A DNA stretch of 5,808 nt from JBKJZO01 sp046715235 (lineage in GTDB: Bacteria > Actinomycetota > Actinomycetes > BP-191): positions 1-5,808 of the forward strand of contig JBKJZO010000052.1 in NCBI GenBank assembly GCA_046715235.1. The letters run 5' to 3'. The notes under the pieces are model-generated. The model saw only the letters and a list, made by a program, of their open reading frames with translations, was not told the DNA's origin and did no database searches. Shown here piece after piece: positions 1 through 5,808 of the stretch. The translations under genes and the position numbers were made by a program. Numbering within the stretch: the stretch's first letter is position 1; each line of letters begins with the position of its first letter.

Positions 1-164
1 GAGATGCCGTCCTCGTTGCGCAGCAGGTTTTCGAGAAGCACTTTGAGCGAGAACGGCAACTGGTCGACGGGGAACCTGTCGCTCAACGCGTCGAGGCGGA
101 ATATCTCGTAGGCCCTGTCCCCGACGGTGAGCGTGGAACGGGCGGCGAAGCTGTTGTCTGACAT
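1..164 (-). CDS. acnA: aconitate hydratase (aconitase), N-terminal 54 codons, cut by window edge
   Basis: Aconitase interconverts citrate and isocitrate in the TCA cycle through a [4Fe-4S] cluster in the cytoplasm. Only the N-terminus is in the window. Reading from ATG 164-162, the product begins MSDNSFAARSTLTVGDRAYE, continues IFRLDALSDRF, and ends at the edge with LPFSLKVLLENLLRNEDG. The YEIFRLD and LPxSLKVLLENLLRxEDG blocks are the hallmark start of bacterial AcnA/IRP1-type aconitases. The cluster cysteines and active site lie outside the window. The ATG is 19 bases after the stop of the REC-GGDEF gene. A GGAGGAGAG purine run begins right after that stop, so the Shine-Dalgarno core sits somewhat far upstream (about 12-14 bases). 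I see no separate promoter, so co-transcription with the upstream gene is likely. The family assignment is firm; the full length and intactness cannot be seen. Confidence 0.9.
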   Translation of the reverse strand, partial: MSDNSFAARSTLTVGDRAYEIFRLDALSDRFPVDQLPFSLKVLLENLLRNEDGI

Positions 165-176
165 CAGCGGGACTCT

Positions 177-183
177 CTCCTCC
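177..183 (-). promoter_or_regulatory. ribosome binding site of acnA
   Basis: On the minus strand GGAGGAG follows directly on the TGA stop of the REC-GGDEF gene and lies 12 bases before the acnA ATG at 164. It is a strong match to the anti-Shine-Dalgarno sequence at a slightly long spacing. It supports ATG 164 as the acnA start and suggests ribosomes can load independently of the upstream gene. Confidence 0.55.
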
Positions 184-1182
184 TCAGGTTTCGGGCACAG
201 CCTCCCCTGTCAGGGGGGCAGAAGTCATGTCGGCGGCCCCGGTCGAGCCCTGCTGCCCATCGCCTCGGCGGTCGACCGCGATAGCCGACCCAGGAGTGCC
301 CTTCGCGACTGCCTTCATCTCGGTGGCTACGGCGACGACTTCGCGGTGGTCGCGGTAACTGCGCCGGCCGCTGAGCGCTATGCCGACTGACAGCGACACC
401 AAGGGCGAGCGGCGGACGGTCCCTTGCCGGTCGACAACCTCGAGGTAGCCCCGCTCGGCGTCGGAGGCGTCGTGCCGGCGCCACACCTCGTCGTCGAAGG
501 CTTGCACGACGTTGCGGCAGAACGGCTCGGCCTGGATCTGTTCGCAGACGGCGACGAAGTCGTCGCCTCCCACGTGCCCGACGAAAGGCGCCGGCTCGCC
601 GACCTCACCGGCGGCACGCCGCAGAGCCATCGCGCACAGCAGGATGACGTCGTCGCCCCTGAGGAACCCGTAGCGGTCGTTGAACGCCTTGAAGTTGTCG
701 AGGTCGAAATAGCAGACGGCGAACCGGGCGTCGGTCGAAACCCGCCCGGAGATTTCTATGTCGATGCGGTGGTTGCCCGGCAGCCCGGTCAGGGGTGAGA
801 CCGAGCGCATCTCGGCGTTGCGGCGCAGCGTGGAGCGGACCCGCGCGACGAGCTCGAGCGTGTCGAACGGCTTGATGATGTAGTCGTCGGCCCCGGCGGT
901 CAGGCCGACGACCTTGTCGGCCGAAATGCTCTTGGCGGTCAGCATGATGACTGGCATGTTTGCGGTCGCGGGGTCGGCGCGCAGCCGCCGGCACAGCTCG
1001 ACGCCGTCGATCCTGGGCATCATCACGTCAAGGAGCACCAGATCTGGCTGCTCCATCCCGATGTAGACCAGGGCCTGCTCGGCGTCGCACGCCGTGCGCA
1101 CGTCGTAGCCCTCGAGGCGCAGGTTGATCTCGATGAACCTCGCGATGTCGGGGTCGTCGTCGACGACTAGCACCGACGACAT
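184..1182 (-). CDS. response regulator with REC and degenerate GGDEF (GGDDF) domain
   Basis: 332 residues, a two-domain signalling protein predicted to be cytosolic with no membrane segments. The N-terminal REC receiver domain (about 3-120) is complete: acidic pocket D8-D10, phospho-acceptor D52 in LLDVMMPRIDG, T82 and K104 (IIKPF). The GGDEF-type domain (about 129-305) opens with SPLTGLPGN and has FDLDNFKAFND (D160, N168) and RGDD (176-178). Its signature reads G205-G-D-D-F209, with Asp where the catalytic Glu of GGDEF normally sits. The inhibitory I-site RxxD expected near 196-199 reads EPAP and is absent. Weak diguanylate cyclase, GTP-sensing or catalytically dead output are all possible, so I would not name it a confirmed cyclase. 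Residues about 306-332 form a polar tail with no recognised domain. The start ATG overlaps the rpe stop (TGATG), with GAGG 8 bases upstream. No sensor kinase gene is in the window. Confidence 0.88.
   Translation of the reverse strand: MSSVLVVDDDPDIARFIEINLRLEGYDVRTACDAEQALVYIGMEQPDLVLLDVMMPRIDGVELCRRLRADPATANMPVIMLTAKSISADKVVGLTAGADDYIIKPFDTLELVARVRSTLRRNAEMRSVSPLTGLPGNHRIDIEISGRVSTDARFAVCYFDLDNFKAFNDRYGFLRGDDVILLCAMALRRAAGEVGEPAPFVGHVGGDDFVAVCEQIQAEPFCRNVVQAFDDEVWRRHDASDAERGYLEVVDRQGTVRRSPLVSLSVGIALSGRRSYRDHREVVAVATEMKAVAKGTPGSAIAVDRRGDGQQGSTGAADMTSAPLTGEAVPET
200..219 (-). other. G/C-rich inverted repeat, possible RNA hairpin ahead of acnA
   Basis: The core CCCCTGTCAGGGG (204-216) is a perfect inverted repeat. 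In the minus-strand transcript GCCCCCC and GGGGAGGC can pair as a 7-bp stem with one bulged A and the 5-base loop TGACA. It lies inside the last codons of the REC-GGDEF gene, 14 bases before its stop, and upstream of acnA. No U-run follows, so it is not a standard intrinsic terminator. It could be an mRNA processing or stability element, a DNA-binding palindrome, or chance in G/C-rich coding DNA. Confidence 0.35.
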
Positions 1183-1853
1183 CAGCTCGGCCTCGAAGCG
1201 CGCTGGGCGGCTTCCTTGATGACCCGCGCCGCCCGCGCCGGATCGTCGGCTCCGTAGATCGCCGAACCGACCACGAACACGTCGGCACCTGCCTCGGCAC
1301 ACGCCTCGATCGTGTCGAGCCCGACACCGCCGTCGACCTCGAGCCACATCTGCAGGCCGCGGGTCTCGATCTCGCGGCGCGCCTCGCGGACTTTGGCCAG
1401 GCATTCAGTTCGGAAGGCCTGGCCACCGAAGCCGGGCTCGACCGTCATCACCAGCACGAGGTCGAACTCGCTGAGGATGTCGGCATACGGCGCGAGCGGC
1501 GTCGCGGGTTTGAGAGCGAGGCCGGCCTTACCGCCCGCGGCCCTGATGGCGCGCGCCGTCTGAACCGGGTCCGCCGCCGCCTCGACGTGGAATGTCACGA
1601 CGTCAGCGCCCTTGTCGACGTACGCCGGAGCCCATCGGTCGGGATCGGTGATCATCAGGTGGCAGTCGAACGGCAGGTCAGTGTGCTTGCGCAAGCTCTC
1701 GACGACCACCGGGCCGAGCGTGAGATTGGGCACGAAGTGGTTGTCCATCACGTCGATGTGCACCAGGTCGGCGCTGCCGGAGACCCTGGCGACCTCGTCG
1801 GCAAGGTGGGCGAAGTCGGCATTGAGGATGCTCGGCGCCAACTGCGCGACCAA
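1182..1853 (-). CDS. rpe: ribulose-phosphate 3-epimerase
   Basis: Interconverts D-ribulose 5-phosphate and D-xylulose 5-phosphate in the non-oxidative pentose phosphate pathway, using a metal ion in a cytosolic TIM barrel. With the TTG start it has 223 residues, the usual family length. Visible motifs are APSILNADF (6-14, with S8), HIDVMDNHFVPN (32-43, metal and catalytic H32 and D34), CHLM (H65), LKPATP (114-119), VEPGFGGQ (138-145) and VDGG (catalytic D174), then GADVFVVGSAIYG near the phosphate site. All key residues are present. I prefer TTG 1853 because AAGGGGG lies 6 bases upstream and the product then begins MVAQLAPSIL, like other actinobacterial Rpe proteins. The alternative GTG at 1874 adds 7 residues and has no well-spaced binding site. 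The gene follows rsmB after 47 bases, and its TGA overlaps the ATG of the REC-GGDEF gene. In many actinobacteria ribD follows rpe; here it does not. Confidence 0.93.
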   Translation of the reverse strand: MVAQLAPSILNADFAHLADEVARVSGSADLVHIDVMDNHFVPNLTLGPVVVESLRKHTDLPFDCHLMITDPDRWAPAYVDKGADVVTFHVEAAADPVQTARAIRAAGGKAGLALKPATPLAPYADILSEFDLVLVMTVEPGFGGQAFRTECLAKVREARREIETRGLQMWLEVDGGVGLDTIEACAEAGADVFVVGSAIYGADDPARAARVIKEAAQRASRPS

Positions 1854-1859
1854 CTCGAT

Positions 1860-1866
1860 CCCCCTT
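1860..1866 (-). promoter_or_regulatory. ribosome binding site supporting the TTG start of rpe
   Basis: AAGGGGG on the minus strand is followed by a 6-base spacer (ATCGAG) and then TTG 1853-1851. This near-consensus Shine-Dalgarno at ideal spacing lies inside the reading frame of the longer GTG-1874 version. It is the main reason for choosing the shorter, TTG-initiated rpe. Confidence 0.55.
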
Positions 1867-1900
1867 GTGCTCACTCCCCGTGCTCGCTCCCGCGGCCAGT

Positions 1901-3319
1901 TTAAGCGGTGCGGCGTTCGATCACGGCCACAAACATCGCATCCGTGCCGTGCAGGTGCGGCCAAAGCTGCACCCAAGGGCCGTCACCGAGGTCAGGAACG
2001 CCGGGCATGAAGTCGCGTACGTCGACGAGCGCGAGGTCGTCACGGTGCTTAACCGCGTCGCTGACCACCGATCTGCCCTCGGCAAGATGCGGTGAGCACA
2101 CGACGTAGGTGATCCGCCCGCCGTGTCGGGTCGCGTCGATGGCGGCGGCAAGCAGCTCACGCTGGAGCGCCGCGAGAGCAGGTACGTCGGACGGCTGGCG
2201 TCGCCAGCGCGCCTCCGGCCGCCGGCGCAGGGCGCCGAGGCCGGTGCACGGGGCGTCGACGAGCACGCCGTCGAAGGAGGCGGGTAGCCACGCGGCGGCG
2301 CGCCCGTCGGCCTGGATGGCGACCGCTCTCGTCGCCGACCCTGCGGTCGCGGACGCGAGCGACCGGCGTACCAACTGGGCGCGGTGCGCGTGCGGCTCGA
2401 CGGCGACGACGAGCCGGCCAACGCCAGCCTCGTGTCCGGCGAGCAGCGCGGCCTTGCCGCCGGGGCCGGCGCACAGGTCGAGTAACCGTTCCCCCGGTGC
2501 CGCGGCGACGGCGACCAGGGCGGCGAGCTGGCTGCCTTCGTCCTGTGCGGCTGCCCGGCCGTCGCGCACCGGCTGCAGGGCCGTCACGTCACCACCGGTG
2601 AGGCGGACGGCGTACCGCGACCACGGGCCCGCGGTCGCCTCAATGTCGGCTTCGGCGCAGTCCGCGAGCAACTCGTCGCGTGTCATCCGGCCCGGCCGCG
2701 TGACCAGGTGCACCTCGGGGCGCGCGTCGCTGCCGGCCAGCGCGGCTTCGGTCTGCGCGAGGTCGCCGCCGAGCGCGTCCTTGAACGCGCTGACGATCCA
2801 CCTCGGGTGCGCGTAGGTGACCGCGAGCCAGCCCAGCGGATCGGTGTCGTGGTCGGGCGCCTGCAGCTCGCCCTCGCGCCGGGCCGCCTTGTGCAGCACG
2901 GCATTGACGAAGCGCGACGCACCCTCGCCCACGACGGTCCGGGCCAGGTCGACCGACGTTGACACAGCGGCATGGACACCGACCCGGGTTCGCAGCAGCT
3001 GGTAGACGCCAAGCCGGAGTACGTCGAGCACGGCTACATCGACGCTGGCCAGCGGTCGGTCGATGCAGCCACTGATCACGTGATCGAGCGTGCCTTCGGT
3101 GCGCAACGTGCCGTAGGCGAGCTCGACAACAAGTGCGCGGTCGCGCTCAGGCAGCCGGCTCGACCGCAGCAGCTTGGGCAGGACGAGGTTGGCGTAAGCG
3201 TCGTCATCGTGAACCGCGCGCAACACGTCAAATGCCAGCCGGCGGGCCGCGACGCCGGGCGCCGTCGCCGATCGTGCCCGGCGTGCGGCATTGGCGGTGG
3301 GTGGCCGATCTGCCGGCAT
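1901..3319 (-). CDS. rsmB: 16S rRNA (cytosine-5)-methyltransferase RsmB (Sun/Fmu)
   Basis: 472 residues. RsmB methylates a single cytosine of 16S rRNA (C967 in E. coli) with S-adenosylmethionine. The N-terminal NusB-like RNA-binding domain spans about 22-150 (VAARRLAFDVLRAV, AYGTLR, SRFVNAVLHK). The Rossmann methyltransferase domain follows: motif I DLCAGPGGK (281-289), acidic ribose-binding E308, D338, motif IV DAPCTG (355-360, C358) and motif VI VCSPH with the nucleophile-position cysteine C408. Both family cysteines are therefore present. The position before C408 is Val rather than the usual Thr, which looks like a mild variation. The start ATG 3319-3317 overlaps the fmt TGA as TGATG, and no strong Shine-Dalgarno is visible, so translation probably depends on coupling to fmt. 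The frame stays open far upstream to 4003, but that stretch is an out-of-frame shadow of fmt. Ends with TAA at 1903-1901. Confidence 0.94.
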   Translation of the reverse strand: MPADRPPTANAARRARSATAPGVAARRLAFDVLRAVHDDDAYANLVLPKLLRSSRLPERDRALVVELAYGTLRTEGTLDHVISGCIDRPLASVDVAVLDVLRLGVYQLLRTRVGVHAAVSTSVDLARTVVGEGASRFVNAVLHKAARREGELQAPDHDTDPLGWLAVTYAHPRWIVSAFKDALGGDLAQTEAALAGSDARPEVHLVTRPGRMTRDELLADCAEADIEATAGPWSRYAVRLTGGDVTALQPVRDGRAAAQDEGSQLAALVAVAAAPGERLLDLCAGPGGKAALLAGHEAGVGRLVVAVEPHAHRAQLVRRSLASATAGSATRAVAIQADGRAAAWLPASFDGVLVDAPCTGLGALRRRPEARWRRQPSDVPALAALQRELLAAAIDATRHGGRITYVVCSPHLAEGRSVVSDAVKHRDDLALVDVRDFMPGVPDLGDGPWVQLWPHLHGTDAMFVAVIERRTA

Positions 3320-4245
3320 CAACCCAGCTTCTCGCCGGGGACCGGGCGTACGCCGCGGGCCCACGCCGTTGCATCCATCGGGCCCTTGCCCTCGGGCTGG
3401 ACAGTTGTCAGCACAACGGGAGCCGTCGCCGTACCGACCTGAACGCCGGCGCCGGCCGAGCTGATCTCGCCCGGGACCAGCGCCCCGGCCGCGTCGCCGG
3501 GCAGGACCGGGCCGAGCTTGAGGCGCCGGCCCCGGAACTGCGTCCAAGGCCCCGGCGCCGGAGTGGCCGCGCGTACCAGCCGGTCGACGTGCATCGCCGG
3601 GGTCGACCAGTCGACTCGCACGTCGTCGGGCCGCAGTTTCGCGGCGATCGAGACGCCGTCGGTCGGTTGCGGCACGGGACCGAGCTCGCCCGAGGCGATG
3701 CCGTCGATCGTGCGTCGGAGCAACTCGGCCCCTGAGACCGCAAGCCGGTCGAGCAGCTCGCCGGCGGTGTCGCGCGGGTGGATCGGCTCGGTCACGACGC
3801 CGAAGACCGGGCCGGTGTCCAGACCTTCGTCGAGGAGGAACGTCGACGCACCGGTCATGTCGTCGCCGGCTAGGATCGCGCGCTGCACCGGCGCTGCCCC
3901 GCGCCAGGCCGGCAGCACGGAGAAGTGCAGGTTGACCCAGCCGATGCGCGGCACGTCGAGCGCGTCCTTGCGCAGCAGAGCGCCGTACGCGACGACTGGG
4001 CACAGGTCTGGGGCGAAATCACGCAGCTGAGCAAGGAATTCCGGGTCGTCGGCGCGGTTGGGGGCCAGCACTGGAATGCCTCGTTCGCGTGCGCGCTCGG
4101 CTACCGGGCTGGCGGTCAGCCGCCGGCCGCGACCGGCTGGTCGCTCCGGTCGGGTGATGACCGCGGCCACATCGTGTTCGGAGTCGATGAGCGCGTCGAG
4201 CGACGGAAGCGCCGGCGCTGGTGTCCCGGCGAAGACCAGCCGCAC
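3319..4245 (-). CDS. fmt: methionyl-tRNA formyltransferase
   Basis: 308 residues, normal for the family. Fmt transfers a formyl group from 10-formyltetrahydrofolate to initiator Met-tRNA. The N-terminal Rossmann-like catalytic domain begins MRLVFAGTPAPALPSLDAL, with ITRPERPAGRGRRL (30-43) matching the tRNA-contacting loop region. The formyl-THF motif is complete: N105 and H107 in NLHFSVLPAWRGAAPVQRA (105-123) and D143 in LDTGPV. The C-terminal OB-fold domain (about 206-308) ends with QPEGKGPMDATAWARG. The GTG start at 4245 is the base directly after the def TAG, with AGGG 8 bases upstream inside def, so the two are almost certainly co-translated. This pairing is biologically coherent: Fmt adds the formyl group that Def later removes. 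It ends in TGA sharing its A with the rsmB ATG. No lesion seen. Confidence 0.96.
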   Translation of the reverse strand: MRLVFAGTPAPALPSLDALIDSEHDVAAVITRPERPAGRGRRLTASPVAERARERGIPVLAPNRADDPEFLAQLRDFAPDLCPVVAYGALLRKDALDVPRIGWVNLHFSVLPAWRGAAPVQRAILAGDDMTGASTFLLDEGLDTGPVFGVVTEPIHPRDTAGELLDRLAVSGAELLRRTIDGIASGELGPVPQPTDGVSIAAKLRPDDVRVDWSTPAMHVDRLVRAATPAPGPWTQFRGRRLKLGPVLPGDAAGALVPGEISSAGAGVQVGTATAPVVLTTVQPEGKGPMDATAWARGVRPVPGEKLG

Positions 4246-4806
4246 CTAGAGTGCCCTGCCGTACAGCGGGTGCGGGGAGACCTTCACGACCGGGGCCGCC
4301 GCGGCGTCGGCTTCCCAGATCTGCTCCCGGATCTCCCGCATCGCGCGCCGCCGGGTGCGGTCGTCGAGCCGGTCGATGAACACGACGCCGTCGAGGTGGT
4401 CGGTTTCGTGCTGGAAGCACCGCGCGAGAAACGGCGTGTCAGCCGGCAGGACGAGCGGCTCGCCGTACATGTCAAGACCACTGGCGACGAGGCTCACCTT
4501 GCGCATGGTCGGGTAGGCGAGGCCGGGAACCGACAGGCAGCCCTCGTCGTCCTCCTCCTCCTCGGCCGACAACTCGCTCAGCACAGGGTTGATGAGATGA
4601 CCCCACATGTCGTCGGGCTGGGCGTAGACGAAGACCCGAAGGCCGACCCCGATCTGTGGCGCGGCCAGCCCGGCGCCGTCGGCGGCACTCAGCGTGTCCT
4701 CTAGGTCTTTGACGAGGACACGCAACTCCTTGTCGAACGTCGTGACCAGTTCGGCTGGGGTGCGCAGCACAGGGTCACCAATGATCCGTATGGGCTGGAC
4801 TGCCAC
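4246..4806 (-). CDS. def: peptide deformylase
   Basis: 186 residues. A metallohydrolase that removes the N-formyl group from nascent proteins at the ribosome exit. All three signature motifs are intact: motif I GAGLAAPQ (44-51), motif II EGCLS (88-92, metal ligand C90) and motif III HETDH (133-137, metal ligands H133 and H137, catalytic E134). An acidic stretch, EEEEDDE (82-88), leads into motif II, as in other actinobacterial deformylases of this subtype. The C-terminal SPHPLYGRAL is also typical. The start is GTG 4806-4804, preceded by AGGAAG with a 5-base spacer. The next gene, fmt, starts without a gap. Upstream lies a degraded gene that separates def from priA. I see no frameshift or missing key residue. 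Confidence 0.96.
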   Translation of the reverse strand: MAVQPIRIIGDPVLRTPAELVTTFDKELRVLVKDLEDTLSAADGAGLAAPQIGVGLRVFVYAQPDDMWGHLINPVLSELSAEEEEDDEGCLSVPGLAYPTMRKVSLVASGLDMYGEPLVLPADTPFLARCFQHETDHLDGVVFIDRLDDRTRRRAMREIREQIWEADAAAAPVVKVSPHPLYGRAL

Positions 4807-4811
4807 CCGTG

Positions 4812-4819
4812 CTTCCTTT
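4812..4819 (-). promoter_or_regulatory. ribosome binding site of def
   Basis: On the minus strand AAAGGAAG ends 5 bases before GTG 4806, a good Shine-Dalgarno match and spacing. It fixes the GTG as the def start. It lies in the 39 bases between the stop of the upstream gene remnant (4846) and def. Confidence 0.6.
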
Positions 4820-4845
4820 CACCGACCGACGTGTCAGCGATCAGT

Positions 4846-4958
4846 TTACGGGCGCTCGACGTACGCAGCGGCGACGCGCTTGGGCACACACATGCGCCAC
4901 GCGTCGACGACGAGTTCGCGCATCTCGCGACCGCGCGTACGTCGTCGGCGGTCACCAC
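4846..4958 (-). pseudogene. remnant of an MmcQ/YjbR-family gene, internally deleted and frameshifted
   Basis: Two pieces of what looks like one protein sit head to tail in different frames. The first reads VVTADDVRAVA from GTG 4958, 7 bases after the priA stop, and resembles the N-terminus of MmcQ/YjbR-family DNA-binding proteins. The second reads MRELVVDAWRMCVPKR then VAAAYVERP and a TAA at 4848-4846; it resembles the C-terminal helix of the same family (pattern MRELVxDAWxxxVPKxVA). Intact members are about 110-120 residues, so roughly 80 central residues are missing and the join changes frame near 4924. From GTG 4958 the first frame runs on through the def start and stops only at 4701 in the wrong frame of def. 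A short peptide from ATG 4923 (25 residues) is possible but has no visible binding site. The family assignment is from memory of its pattern. An assembly deletion would look the same. Confidence 0.62.
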
Positions 4959-4965
4959 GTCGCGG

Positions 4966-5808
4966 CTATCCGACGTCGATCGGGTCGAGCTCGACCCGCA
5001 CAGACTCGGCGGCCTTCTTCGCGGATCGCAGCCGCAGGCCGTCGGCGAGGGCGCGCGCGAGTGCGCTGCCGTCGCCGCGGGGGCAGCGGATCAGCGCCCG
5101 TTCGCCGTCCGCCCGCGCCACCGGGCCGAGGACGACTGCGGACGTCGGCAGCTGTAGGTCGGCGAGGAACCCGGCGACGGCCGTCACCGAACCGTCGACC
5201 GCGGCCATCCGGACCACCGGCGGGAACGCCAGCGCCGCCCGCTCCTGGAGCTCGCGCCGGGCGAAGCCCGCCGGGTCCCACCGCACCAGCGCCTGCACGA
5301 CCGGCACGCTCGACTCGGCCGTAATGATGACGGCGCCGCCGGCCGCCGCCGGCCGGGCGAGCGTGGCTGCCCCGAGCCACCGGCGTAGCGCCTCCTCACC
5401 CGCCCGGAGCTCGGCGCGGGCGAGCACCGCGCCGCCGTCGAGCAGCAGCACAGCGCCGTAGCCGTCCTCGGCAACCGGCTCGGCTCCGGGGGTCGCAACG
5501 ACGAGCGAGGGCTCGGCAGCGACGTCAGCCAGTGGATGGTCGCGGTCGCTGGTGCGCACGACGATGCCCGGGAAGCTGCGGCCGAGCTCCTCAGCGGTAC
5601 GCCGGCTGCCGGTTGCTGCGGCACGCAGCCGCGTTGCCCCGCAAACGGGGCACTCCCAGCCGGCGTGGGGTCGCCCGCACCAGCCACAGGTCGGGACCGC
5701 AGTGCCGCGGGGGCGCGCGAGCGGCCCCGCGCAGGTGTCGCACCGGGCGGCCCCGCGGCAGGCGTCGCAGGCCAGCGCCGGCTGGTAGCCCGCGCGCGGA
5801 GTTTGCAC
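4966..5808 (-). CDS. priA: primosomal protein PriA (actinobacterial type), C-terminal part, cut by window edge
   Basis: 280 codons are visible; the frame is already open at base 5808, and the GTG there is an internal Val codon (VQTPRAGYQPAL is mid-protein in PriA). PriA recognises stalled forks and starts replisome reloading. The zinc-binding region is complete, with eight cysteines in four CxxC pairs at fragment residues 14/17, 23/26, 41/44 and 53/56. After RTAEELGRSFPG comes ATPGAEPVAEDGYGAVLLLDGG, where helicase-competent PriA proteins carry motif V. No QxxGRxGR motif VI follows; the equivalent stretch reads GAATLARPAAAGG. This is the known actinobacterial form, predicted to lack helicase activity and perhaps to act structurally. 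The C-terminal domain starts near FPPVVRMA (about residue 195), and the gene ends with TAG 4968-4966. The N-terminal DNA-binding domain and Walker motifs are outside the window. Confidence 0.93.
   Translation of the reverse strand: MQTPRAGYQPALACDACRGAARCDTCAGPLARPRGTAVPTCGWCGRPHAGWECPVCGATRLRAAATGSRRTAEELGRSFPGIVVRTSDRDHPLADVAAEPSLVVATPGAEPVAEDGYGAVLLLDGGAVLARAELRAGEEALRRWLGAATLARPAAAGGAVIITAESSVPVVQALVRWDPAGFARRELQERAALAFPPVVRMAAVDGSVTAVAGFLADLQLPTSAVVLGPVARADGERALIRCPRGDGSALARALADGLRLRSAKKAAESVRVELDPIDVG

Noticed and set aside
200..219. The inverted repeat as a rho-independent terminator between the regulator and acnA.
   Set aside because: No U-rich run follows on the minus strand, and the repeat lies inside the coding sequence before the stop.
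184..1404. A 406-codon frame extending the REC-GGDEF protein 74 residues upstream.
   Set aside because: The extension is a shadow of the rpe 3' end and has Arg/Ala-rich composition. The REC domain starts normally at ATG 1182.
1901..4003. A 700-codon open frame that would fuse about 228 extra residues to the N-terminus of RsmB.
   Set aside because: The extra segment is Arg/Ala/Pro-rich, overlaps fmt in another frame on the same strand and shows no domain. RsmB is complete from ATG 3319, which is coupled to the fmt stop.
3925..4704. A long plus-strand open frame (259 codons) opposite fmt and def, and several other plus-strand frames across the window.
   Set aside because: These are antisense shadows common in G+C-rich DNA. 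They lie entirely over genes with full motif support and show no recognisable domains.
4843..4848. TAAACT on the minus strand as a possible -10 box for a def promoter.
   Set aside because: It overlaps the TAA stop of the upstream remnant, and no reasonable -35 hexamer occurs 16-18 bases upstream.
4701..4958. An 85-codon minus-strand frame overlapping the def start as a separate small gene.
   Set aside because: Only its first 11 or so residues look like real protein. The rest is out of frame with both the remnant's C-terminal block and def, which fits a frameshift after deletion.

Overview
The window is a G+C-rich stretch, strongly biased to G/C at third codon positions, in which every supported gene lies on the minus strand. 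Gene content and order point to an actinobacterium. PriA here is the degenerate actinobacterial type with no visible helicase motif VI, and the run priA, def, fmt, rsmB, rpe is a familiar actinobacterial arrangement. I cannot name a genus from the sequence.

In transcription order (high to low coordinates) the layout is: the C-terminal half of priA, cut by the window edge (5808-4966); a short broken gene that looks like an MmcQ/YjbR-family protein with its middle deleted (4958-4846); def, peptide deformylase (4806-4246); fmt, methionyl-tRNA formyltransferase (4245-3319); rsmB, 16S rRNA m5C methyltransferase (3319-1901); rpe, ribulose-phosphate 3-epimerase (about 1853-1182); a REC-GGDEF response regulator with a degenerate GGDDF motif (1182-184); and the first 54 codons of acnA, aconitase, running off the left edge (164-1). 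No intergenic stretch exceeds about 160 bases, and that one holds the gene remnant. I saw no tRNA, rRNA, insertion sequence or CRISPR array.

The genes are packed like one operon. fmt starts on the base after the def stop, and fmt/rsmB and rpe/REC-GGDEF each share a TGATG stop-start overlap, so translational coupling is likely. def and fmt perform opposite steps of N-formylmethionine metabolism: Fmt formylates initiator Met-tRNA and Def removes the formyl group from new proteins. rsmB modifies the ribosome that uses that tRNA, priA serves replication restart, and rpe and acnA belong to central carbon metabolism.

Most of the window is ordinary housekeeping DNA, and I did not find a new defence or mobile system. 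The points worth a second look are the MmcQ/YjbR remnant between priA and def, the GGDDF regulator with no I-site coupled to rpe and placed just ahead of acnA, a possible hairpin before acnA, and an rpe start that appears to be a TTG with a strong ribosome binding site.
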